A stretch of DNA of 64,000 nucleotides from Xylona heveae TC161 (Eukaryota; Ascomycota; Xylonomycetes; Xylonales; Xylonaceae). Within the stretch, counting starts at the first letter, position 1. The number at the start of each line of letters is the position of its first letter. Shown piece after piece: positions 23,595 to 33,431 of this stretch. The position numbers and the translations under genes were made by a program. The DNA is taken from positions 1,426,001-1,490,000 of the forward strand of contig NW_017264197.1 of assembly GCF_001619985.1 (NCBI RefSeq). The letters run 5' to 3'. Below the pieces are notes generated by a model. The model saw only the letters and a program-made list of their open reading frames with translations. It did not search any database and was not told the DNA's origin.

Positions 23595-24429
23595 CATTTC
23601 TATAATCTGCTATCGTCAGGGGTTTTTTGAGGCTCTCAGAGCCTCATCCAGATTAGATGCGCTTTCTTAAAAAAAGTATATATGTATATAGGTATTAATA
23701 GATTATAGATAATAAACAACAACAACAAAAATTAATAGTCCCTTGCCTGAGTCACAACATGCCCGTGACTCAGCACCAGCAACTGGTACCAAGTACCAAC
23801 GAGCTTCGAGAAAATTCCACGGTAGCTCCCACATGTCCTAGCCGTTCGTAGTGTCCCAACTCCCGAGTCATCTGCTGCCTGCAAATTCTCTATACCACTG
23901 GGCTCGCGCACCGCGACTCGTCCAGGACTCCAGGCCCACGCAGGTAAGATCCTTTGCTAACCCCTGTCTCTTTTGGTTACTGGCTTCTGGAGACTCCTCT
24001 TCAATCCAGCCGCCGAATCCGGGGAATTTGGGGTATGGAGCGATTGGTATACCGTAAAACTCTTACACTATAGTGTTTATGCATGGTTCTATGGACATAG
24101 ATGTGATTAGAACAAAGAAATATTATACTGCAAAAACCAAAGATTAAGGGCTGAAGACCAAGGACTAAAGACCAAGGACTAAAACCTAAAAAAAATAAAG
24201 AGTAAAGGGTCTGGACGGCGACAGGAACAGGGAGAGAGCTGCTGGCCATAACAGCTGCTTCAAGAGAAGCCCGCTCGGAAGCGAACGTTAATGAAGTCCT
24301 GTAAATCGATTCAGGACTCTGAATGAGAGTGACGTAGACGACCGGCTGCAGATATGCTCGGAATCCCGGATTTTGCTCCGTTCAGAAAGGGGATGCCCGG
24401 ATGTGGAGCATCTTTTTCAAGCCATTGGC
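23595..24429. other. Intergenic with a short tandem repeat
   Basis: A GAGGCTCTCAGAGCCTC hairpin near 23629-23645 directly after the small frame could end its transcript. AT-rich tract 23665-23740. Two perfect 14-bp units AGACCAAGGACTAA at 24055+100 (24155-24182) with degenerate flanking copies. Confidence 0.5.
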
Positions 24430-25570
24430 CGTAATTTAATGTCCCATCGGAGCTTGTGACGTTGTGCAAAATGGTCGAAATTTGATATGATTGCAGAGTG
24501 CAGACACATCAGAGTGCGAGAGCGTACACTCGTATTCGTAGAAAATGACCTCCAATATCTTTCCCAGCCCGCCCAATTTAGGAATCAGCAGTGTAAAGGA
24601 GCCTGGAGGAGACAGAGCGATTAGAGACATTTGTCGCAAAGAAAACTCTTTATCATGTTGAATCCATAAGAGTTTTGAAGTTTTGGTCCAGGGCAAAGAA
24701 TCCGCTCCATTGGATTAGAAGCAACGCTGCGTCTTCGAGGTCCCGACACTACGGGTTTCCTTCAATTGCAGGACAGAATTTACTGCAAGTCCATATTCTG
24801 GGCCACGGATTTGGATTGACTAATGTTAAAGGTGAATGCCAATCAAAAGGTAGCTGACCGAGACACATTGTTGGCCTTTGGGGCTTATGTTGAGAGTCTG
24901 AGACTGCTGTTGAACGATTCGGGGTACGAACCGAGGCATTTTGTGGTCTTGCTGGGCCGCTTGCTGGCGAGATGTGGGTTGAAAGCCCTTCTTCAGAATT
25001 GGCAAGGGAACTCTGAGGATTTCTAAAGAGAGGTTTCTAAGTGATGCATTGAGATGGCTGTCGTCCGGCCTTTAATTGACTGTCGGCTCCGCTCGCTGCG
25101 GCAGCTATGGCGAAGACGTCCCTGGGTTGTGGAGATTTTGGAAATGTTAAAAAAATCCTCGTTCCCTAACAGAATCGTGAAGAAGAGGTTCAGTCTTTGG
25201 CTTAAAAAAGGGAATTCTCGTTCCCCGACTGGATCGTGAACAGGAGATTTATCAAAGGCGCAAAATGGACCTATTCTCGGACTGCTCTGACCAAGCGCGG
25301 AGTCGGTGAAGGGATTGTGCCGGGCAGCGGGCTGAAGAAGTCGAGAAAGTCTTGCGCCATTCCTATTCATCAGCACTGGACGCCGAAGACGAAGACGATT
25401 TGCCTGCGAGATTGTGTTGTGAGTTCGTTCTAAACTTCTACCACCAGCTAGACCATATGGCTCTTCTTCCTGACCTTGCTGTCCAGGAAGGCCGTTTCCG
25501 AAAAAGCGACGACATTTTCTTCACAGGGAAGTCCAGGACTCCAGCAAGCCGGTTCAACACATAGAACAAC
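24430..25570 (+). pseudogene. Possible remnant of a nitroreductase-like (Acg-type) gene
   Basis: The frame at 24823-25026 gives NANQKVADRDTLLAFGAYVE, then SLRLLLNDSGYEP. By eye this matches the middle of Acg-type nitroreductase-like proteins (VxDPDxRELLIALGAALxNLRLALxxxGY), where this helix follows the FMN-contacting strand. Upstream in the same frame there is a TGA about 9 nt before the ATG, and no open frame with an FMN-binding N-terminus; downstream sequence is broken into short frames. A diverged direct repeat of about 40 bp (25147-25188 and 25202-25246, sharing CTCGTTCCC and ATCGTGAA) interrupts the tail. This is a weak, eye-based call. Confidence 0.22.
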
Positions 25571-26207
25571 CACCCAAAATCTATATCTTAGTAGACTGTG
25601 GTAGAAAACTCCGGAAAATGTCAAGTCAAATCTTCGTCCAGTCGTGACTCATACTCGACTTTCAGATTCAGAGATTAGGTATGTCATGGTGTCTATGTTG
25701 TTGGTGTGGTTTGCCGGCATTCAGTGCCAAACGATCCTTATCATGAGTGCAGCGTGCTTCACAGATACGCGCATTGTGAATTACTCACAACATCTCTTAT
25801 GAACTCAATCTTTGCCAAGATGCTGTGCCTCCCCCGCTTTGTGCCAGGGTTTCTAGAGGCTTCAAAGGCTTCAATTAGGCAACAAAGGCTAGATAATCCC
25901 TGGATATTGCGGCTCCGAGGGAATGATGTTCACAGGAAAATGCATTGAGCACCTGACTTTGACGTAGGTCGCTCTGGGGGTTTTGCTGAGGGTTTAGAAT
26001 GGAGAGGCTCTTAGAGGCTAATCGCGGAAATATCCCGGGTGAGCTTTCCAACTACCGATACACAGACTTTCCTTTGATGAGCTTCAACATTTAAAGAACT
26101 TCTATTGATATATATATTTAATAAAAAGAAAAAAAGGAAAGAAAAAAAGAAAAAGGAAAAAGGAAGGCATCCGGAAACCAAAGCAAAATAGAATCGATCC
26201 TAGGACC
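25571..26207. other. Intergenic
   Basis: No gene recognised. The right end (26120-26175) is an A-rich, purine-rich tract on the plus strand. Confidence 0.5.
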
Positions 26208-26224
26208 AAAAACAAAAACAAAAA
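26208..26224 (-). terminator. Pol III terminator of the tRNA gene
   Basis: Directly after the discriminator base the minus strand has three T5 runs separated by single G residues. Confidence 0.7.
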
Positions 26225-26323
26225 TAGTAGCGCAGGGGATCGAACCCTGGACCTTCCCCGGACTTCGCACATAATTCGCATGAATTCTGTGAAGGGGAAA
26301 TCATACCACTAGACCACGCCACT
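26225..26323 (-). tRNA. tRNA-Val (anticodon CAC) with a 27-nt intron
   Basis: A full cloverleaf folds on the minus strand. Acceptor stem AGTGGCG/CGCTACT (one G-U pair) with discriminator A at 26225; D arm GTCTAGTGGTATGAT; anticodon stem TCCCC/GGGGA; T arm CAGGG-TTCGATC-CCCTG. The loop reads TTCACA, then 27 nt (26261-26287), then C, so the intron sits after the purine 3' of the anticodon, the canonical eukaryotic site, and the mature body is 72 nt. With U33 fixed the anticodon is CAC, decoding GUG valine. The 5' half resembles fungal tRNA-Pro, and an A-U first acceptor pair is unusual for tRNA-Val, so the isotype is a little less certain than the gene itself. Confidence 0.85.
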
Positions 26324-26720
26324 AACTGTAATGGGAAGTTTTGATGTTATAATATTATATGACATAATACCCCTCATCTGTTACAATTGAAAGCGATCTT
26401 GATTAACTCACGTTCTTGTGACTTTGCATCAGCATCGATACATGGGATTCCGATGGATGTCTTTGTACCAGATGGATTGTGTTCGTGGGATTGTGCCTGG
26501 AACATGAAAAGAAAACGCATCATACTTCGAATTGGGAACAGAAAGCCTATGAGTAAACAGAGCACAACGGACCATATTTGCCAGACGATTATATTTTATA
26601 TTCATCTAGTCTAGAACCCCAGCCCTGTTAATACGAAAATATGCAATCATCTCTTTAGCGTGATGCCGTCCAACATATATACAAAGCCAAATTTATAGAC
26701 CGTCATCGGCAGGAGGAAAT

Positions 26721-26800
26721 TTATGATGTCGTAGCAGGGAAAACGAGGGAAACACCACTGGGACAGATAAAGTTAGCCATGATAGCTCGCGTAGAGAGAC

Positions 26801-26869
<69 letters not shown>

Positions 26870-28484
26870 CAAAACATGGAAAAAGAGAAAGTAGGGCAGA
26901 GGTAGCCGAGAGTGGGATTGAGATTAGAGAAAGTACTTACTCATCTCCAGCCGTAACGACGCGTCCAATACCGCCACCCTGGATAAATCCAAGGACACCG
27001 CCGCCTTCGCCTTCACCTCGGTGGCCCTTCCACTCCGCTGCAAGACCCTGTGCTGCAGCGGCCGTTCCTCCTCTGGTATCCCATCGACGGACCACGCCGT
27101 CCATACCAGCCGAAGTCAGCAACCAGCTGCCCGCAGGGACTCCAGCAGCATCACCAGCGGAGGAGACTGAGCTGGGGGGCAAAAACTCAACCTTGACAAC
27201 CGCGTATTCCTCATGGGCCTCCTTGATATGTCTCCGTACGGCAAATCGATGCGCAGTATCGTAAAGCGCAATTGATCCATCTACACTGCCTGCAGCAAGG
27301 AGAGTCAATGGCGGAGCTGCGAATGACAGCGTCTCGACTCCATCGCTCTGCGTGGCGAGCGAAGCAAGAATTTGTCCGGCCTGGCCGGCTCCGGTTGAGG
27401 AAGCTGTGGAGTTTCCTCCAGTCGGTCCACCCCCGCGCTTGCCACCTCGGTTCTTGCTTGATGCTCCGGCACCCTTAGCGCCAGCAGTGACAGAAGGGTC
27501 GGCGCCAATCCGCGGAAGGCCGACAATTTTTACGATACCACCTGCACCACCAACCGCGGCGAATGTTCCTGATGGGGCGACAGCAACGCTATACAGACCA
27601 CCCTCGACAGCGAACCGCTGATCCTCTGGGGTGAGACCAACGACTGCCTGACCACCTTCGCCCTGACCAACACCCGCCACAGCGGCCTCGCTAAAGACGT
27701 CCCACACGTAGAAGGTGCCATCCTCGGAGACAGTCGCCAGAAGCTTTCCGTCTGGCGTCCATGCGCCTGCCGTCGAAGCCATGGTGTGTAGGTAGAATGC
27801 TTGGACGATTGTCAAGGGAGAAGCCTTGTCTGCCGCATTGATGGTGTACACCCAGACAGAACCGTCATTGGCGCCGATAGCCACAGTATTAGGATAGTCA
27901 GGATGCGGGCAGGGAACGAGCCAGTTGATTTCCTCAACTTCTTGAGCCTCCGCAAGGAAGGTCCATTTCTGCCCGCTTGCGTTTCCAGAAGTATCTCTGT
28001 ATGCACGTAGTCGGCCGTCCAGGCCCGCGGTAACGACGAATTCGCCGTGAGGCAGTGTAAATGTTATAGCATTGACAGAGTCGGTGTGGCCTTCGAGCTT
28101 AGAAATTGTGTTGAGAGTCTCGCGTTCGGTGGGTTCGGCAGGTTGCGTTTGATAGCTCGCAGGCAAGACTGGTTGGTCCGGAGGTGTGCTGTTGAAAACG
28201 TAGGCTAGGTCATCGCCTCCACCGGTCGCGACGATATCTGGTAGACGAGGATGCTGCGCAATACAGAAAATGCTGTCTTTGTGAGTATCGAAATGGGCTA
28301 CGCTGTCGTTTTGAAGCTGGATTTCTTGCAGAGCTGAAGGATCCTCGTTATCGTCATCGGATTCCATATGCGCATCGTCATCCTGTAGAATTTCTTCGCC
28401 AGCCTCTGCGGCATCGAGCATGACGTCCTGATGCTCCTCATCCATCGTTTCGTCGTCCTGGAAGGGTTGGTTTGAGGAAGACAT
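26721..28484 (-). CDS. SQT1: WD40 ribosome-assembly protein Sqt1
   Basis: Exon 28484-26941 and a terminal 37-nt exon 26757-26721 join to 526 residues. The join turns the end TAGDE-stop of the unspliced frame into TAGDDGVSLVFPATTS, which is how the last blade of this family normally closes; the 183-nt intron has donor GTAAGT, branch GGCTAAC and acceptor CCCAG. An acidic N-terminus (MDEEHQDVMLDAAEAGEE) precedes about seven WD repeats, e.g. FDTHKDSIFCIAQHP, LEGHTDSVNAITF and a final WKGHRGEGEGG; a Gly/Ser-rich insert lies around residues 345-375. In yeast Sqt1 is the dedicated chaperone of ribosomal protein uL16 (Rpl10) in the cytoplasm. The start MSSSNQ is chosen over an ATG 22 codons upstream, whose extension is hydrophobic and unlike the family. 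Confidence 0.9.
26805..26864 (+). repeat. (AG)30 microsatellite inside the last Sqt1 intron
   Basis: Sixty bases of uninterrupted AG on the plus strand, read as (CT)30 in the transcript, lying between the donor at 26940 and the branch site near 26778. Confidence 0.95.
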
Positions 28485-28912
28485 GATGTTTGGTAGAGTG
28501 CGCAAGACGGGTCCGTTAGGTAAAAAAAATTCGAGCAGAAAAATGGGCAATAATTCGTGAGCAGTCGTTTCCTGAGCCTGACTCAGGGAGCTTGTTTTTG
28601 TTTGGGCCCTTGTTTATAAAGGCGAGGGCCTCCTTAAAAGTGGAATTGCTTTGTGATTTTGTAAGGCTCAAGGGTTGATTTTTGGCTTAGAAATCGCAAC
28701 CGCATGAATTTCTCATGGTTATCGCGGGCAACGTCGGCGGTAATCTTCCTCGCTTCACGTCATGCGGGGCAAACGATGCAAACACTCTCCAGTATAGGCA
28801 ACGTAACTGCTTCAACTCCAACCATTCAATTACTGAAGCCAAGAGCCCTCGAATCTCTCAAATTTGAATAACATTAATTAAATTATAATAACAGATCAAG
28901 CCTCCTGCAGTG
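28485..28912. other. Intergenic, Sqt1 promoter and 3' flank of the ligase gene
   Basis: 428 bp between two genes on the same strand. No further gene or RNA seen. Confidence 0.6.
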
Positions 28913-30989
28913 TTAAAGCTTTGAAGAATTCTGGCGCCGAGAAGCTCTCTCCCGATCCCGCAGAAGCCGTCTCAAAATCTTCCCGCTCGGGCTCTTGGGA
29001 ATCTCCTCTACAAATTCCACCCCACCCTTCAACCATTTGTACTGCGCCTTATGATTTGCCACGTGCTTTAGAATTTCCCTTTTTATCACGCTATTAGGCA
29101 CGACAACACCAGCAGAAGGTTGTTTAACGATGAATGCCTTTGGCACTTCGCCGCTTTCTGGGTCAGGAACGGGTATGACAGCTGCGTCAAGTACTGAGGG
29201 ATGAGATAGGAGATGATCTTCAAGTTCTGCTGGCGCAACTTGGTGGCCCTAAAGGCGATTAATTATATATCAAGCTTGAGATCCAATCTACTTACCTTGA
29301 CCTTAATCAATTCTTTGAGGCGGTCTACAATCCATAAATGCTCTGTGCCTTGTGGTGAGACCCTGACCATAGCCTCATCCCCCGTTCGGAGCCATCCACC
29401 TTGAAAGGTCTCCAAGTTTGCTTGGTCGTTGTTGAGGTATCCAAGCACCACACTTGGCGACCGAACAAAAAGCTCGCCAGGTTGGTCATATTGTTCGATG
29501 TCGTGCCCTTCGTCCGAGACTATACGCGCTTCAGTTGATGGGAGTAGCGACCCACTCGACCCTAGCCAGATATCCGTATAATTTGTGCAGAGTACCAATG
29601 GAGATGCTTCAGTCATGCCTGCAAAAGTATTAGTCTGCTTCGGCAACCCCTTAAGTAGATTACTCGGCGTGTACATACCGTACGTTTGTCTAATTTTCCA
29701 ATGGGAGAATTGTTTCTGTAGGTCCTCTGCTGCGCCTGTGCCCAAGGGAGCCGCACCTGTATAAACGGCTCTAACACTGCTGAGGTCAAACCTTTTCGTG
29801 ACTTTCTCGCTCTTCGTTAATGTTAGGATTATTGGTGGAACCTATGACGGGATTGTATTAATTTATCGAGTTCCAATAAACAAGAGAGGGGTATCGTCTC
29901 AGAGCAATATGCGGCATAGACGTTACTTACAATATACAATATATTGATCCTGTATTTTTCCACTGACCTGAGCATTTGCAAAAGATCAAATTTTGGTAGC
30001 ACGATAACGTTATCGCCACGGTAAGTAGAAGCATGACAAATGATGACCAGCGCATAGATGTGGCTCTGCGGAAGGAGGCCAAGAGCAACTTCAGTGTAAT
30101 AAGGTCGGTTGCTTGATCGGCTCATCTTATCCCGATATGGACGTTCAAATGAAGCAATTTGCATAATGTTAGCAATTACATTCCGATGTGATATCATCGC
30201 CATTTTCTAGAGACCAAATATTCAGTTGAATTGTTGGAAAGACTTTGAGCGCAATCCTTACCGGTAAGCCCGAGGTCCCGCTCGAAAGACACAAAAAAGC
30301 AGTCTGGTTTGCCCCTTGACCTTTGGTCCATTGTAACGGTTCCAGCTCCGGAAGACCTCTTCCGAAATCTATCAGTTGGTTTACAGTCTCATAGTTATTT
30401 TGATTGTCGTTGCCGGTCTCGAACTCTTCTGGGAGCTCGAGGATGTAGATACGATCTTGAGGAATTCCTACGTCATGCGCTGCAGCAAGTGCAATTGGTA
30501 GTAGCGGGACGCAGGTAAAGAGGGCCTTTGCTTTGGACGCCTTGAGCTGATATGTCAATTCAGATCTAGGGTATGCGGCATTGGTTGGAGAGCAGATTCC
30601 AGAAAGTCGATGAATTGCCCATGCCAATGAGAGCGTGTCGATCTAAGCAGTAGCATTGCGTTCAGCTCTTGAGGCAGGTCTCGAATTAAGCAAAAAGAAG
30701 AAAAGCATACAGAGTTCAGACTGAAGACGCCAATGACTTTATCCCATTCGGAACCCCGATTTGGCTCCCAGCCGAGTCTGCGGGCGAGAGCTCTCGCAAG
30801 AAAATCGACTCGTTGGGTTACTTCTGCTGTCGAGTATTCCTTCCCTGTCAAACCACATGTATAAGGTGCTCGAGATTGGTTCAATGGGACTCGGCCATAC
30901 TGTTCTCTCAAGACAAAATCGCAAATAGGAATTGAATCAGGTGGATCGAACGGCAATTTTGGCACCCACTCGGGGCTCCTGAATACCAT
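28913..30989 (-). CDS. Peroxisomal AMP-dependent acyl-CoA synthetase / 4-coumarate-CoA ligase-like
   Basis: Six exons (30989-30711, 30642-30262, 30206-29931, 29841-29679, 29618-29296, 29248-28913) join in frame to 585 residues. ANL-superfamily motifs run in order: phosphate-binding LSSGTSGLPK (about 212-221), YGMTEAS (366-372), GWLRTGDEA with Asp about 447, and PKSPSGKILRR with the adenylation lysine about 564. The protein ends Ser-Lys-Leu, a canonical PTS1, so a peroxisomal matrix location is expected. The family activates carboxylic acids to acyl-AMP and then thioesters, mostly with CoA. The substrate (fatty, aromatic or polyketide-derived acid) cannot be told from sequence alone. All introns are 47-90 nt with GTAAGT/GTATG-like donors. 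Confidence 0.9.
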
Positions 30990-33431
30990 ATTGCGGTGAC
31001 CTCACCTCAAGATGGAAGAACAAGCAAATATCATAGACAAAGCGACAAAAAACTACCAAGTGGCTGGAATAGTGAGACTGTTCAACGAAGAATGCAAACG
31101 CCGACGGGTATCAAGCACATAAAGCGCGACAGACCCTTGGCGGGGGTCTTCATTGTCACTCGGGGTAAATGCACAATGCCAAGCTGCCGACCTCAAGCTT
31201 AGGCATGACAGGGGTCTAATAGAAACCAGAGCTTCGACTGGAAAGACATACCTAGGTTATACCTTAGATAACCCAGATGACGTCTCCAAGTGAGCGGCTA
31301 TTTAAGACTCCCGTCATCCGTCATCCATCATCCGTAATCAAGAAAGCCAGTCCATAATTTCAAGAGCGCGCATATTCACCAGGAAGCTGCATTATACTTG
31401 GTTGGTTGACTTTTAGCAGCATTCACTTGTACCTGGTTAAGCCCCGCGGATGATATTAGCCCGCACGGGTAGATCTTGTCCAATTGTATAACCCCTAACC
31501 CTTGACGAACCCCGCAATAACGCCTGCCCCTCTCCAATCTCATTTACACGACCGGACGATATGGGAAAGTCATCATCAGCATCATCAGATATGCGATACT
31601 TTGGCCGTACGATTAAATTTAAAAAAAAAAAAAAAATCCATTACCGGAGACACATAAATGAAATCAAAATAATCAAAATTAAACCAAAAAGATCGCAGAG
31701 TAATAGCAAGTACGGAATTGCATGATTGCTGACCCAAAATCACCACCTCATGACTGCAAAAGCTTGTGGTGACGGACTTCTCCGCTTATTGACAGAAGTC
31801 TTGGAGAAGCTTGTTGGTTCAATTGAACGGCATCTTTCCCACTCGAGTGTCTCTATCATCTCAATTATCCCAACAGACGTAAAGCTCTGACTTTGTAAAT
31901 AGATCTTTGCCGAAGCTTCAGCTATAAAGCGGAGAATGTTTTGCGCCAAGACAACTTCGACGATGACGCCTATGCAAATGTCGTTGTGCCCTGGGGACTG
32001 CTGTTAAGGGTACGCGATCCAGGTCAGGTGCAGCCTTAGTCTCGGCATGTCTGGCTGTTTGGAATCGAGCCAGGTCGGTTCTGATATGGCAAAAGCATGC
32101 TACGTGCCCTCACCCTGAAAGATTGCAATGAGCCAATGACCGACAGCAGCCCTAATCTGTACATCACTTCGCACACAAGATCTCTCAGCCCTGATTCAAT
32201 CCTAGGAAAATTTTCAACTAGTCTATTCCCTTGGAAGTTCCCACGCAGCGATGGTAGCATCCTTGTGTGCTTGTGCTTCGCCTGTAATCTCTCGATACTC
32301 AGGTGGGCCCGTCTGTCGACATACAGCAATCAAGAATACTCGGTAACGTACCTTTTTCGACCTCATGTTCGTTGCATGAAAGTGCTCGACTCTCATTACT
32401 CTGGTCTGACAGCAAGAAAAAATCTGCCCAAGACAAAATCAATTGCTAGTTAGAACGCAAACCACTAAACTCTCTCATTTTTTGATGGCCATTGATCAAG
32501 AAATTACGTTCCCTCCTCTTTTCAAGACATGTTTAATCATATGTGATTGCTCTCTAACTAGAACTGTGAAACGATTCCTACGCGTGATACTGAAGGCGAG
32601 TCGTGCTTGGGCTCATATGCAATTATCTAGAGCCAGCTAACCTTACAGCTCGGATGATCTAGATTATGTGAGGGGTTGACAACGATCTTTGCCTTTGCCT
32701 CCCAGCGTGCCTTTGATTTAGGAGTTTAGAAAAGGATTCTGCCAACTATATCAACCAAGTCAGAGTTGTGCATCTATACTCGACATGGTTGGAACTGACC
32801 CCAACGTGAGAGCAAAGTGGTGGGAAAGGAAACGCGTGGGCCACACGTGGAAAAACCCTAAGTTAGTGCCAAATATTGCAGAATATATCCAGTCAGGTAT
32901 GATTTTTATTTCAATTTACTTCATCTCCCCGCATTGCAGTCTGTTTTCCCCCGCATCTTCAACCACCCACTGTCTCCCCATCACTTTTCGTTCATGTTTC
33001 CTCCTGCAAACACTCAGATCTGAGTCTCTGGCCCTCATCTAACGTCGTTTTTGATGCATCCATATCATCTCAGTACCCTCTGATTCACTCTCAGTCTCAA
33101 TTTAAATAGACCCTTCTTTCGTCCTTACTTTTGTTTTTCCTTTCATCTCTTTCTTGTCTCCACCCTTATCGCACTCTTCGACAATCCTCTCCGTTTCACG
33201 TTCAACACGCGTAGCCATAGCCCTCTGCTGTTTCCTTTCCTCTCAACTTATGGTTTCATGCGTGTTATTCAGAGCAGGAGTTGTTTCCACGCCTCAAGTC
33301 ACCGTCCTTGGTCTTTAATTTGATTCCCAATCTGCTCAGTCCACTTTGTGTCGCTCTCAGAGCTGTCGTGTAGTTTTCCTTTTCTTCTCCTTTCATCACA
33401 ATTTGAAACCCCGCTGCGTTCTTGTCGCAGC
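30990..33431. other. 2.4-kb divergent intergenic region
   Basis: Separates the ligase gene (minus) from the dioxygenase gene (plus). Contains a poly-A run near 31620-31636 and, at 33050-33420, a strongly pyrimidine-rich tract that is the likely leader of the dioxygenase gene. Open frames at 32036-32453 on both strands show no motif. No RNA gene seen. Confidence 0.55.
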
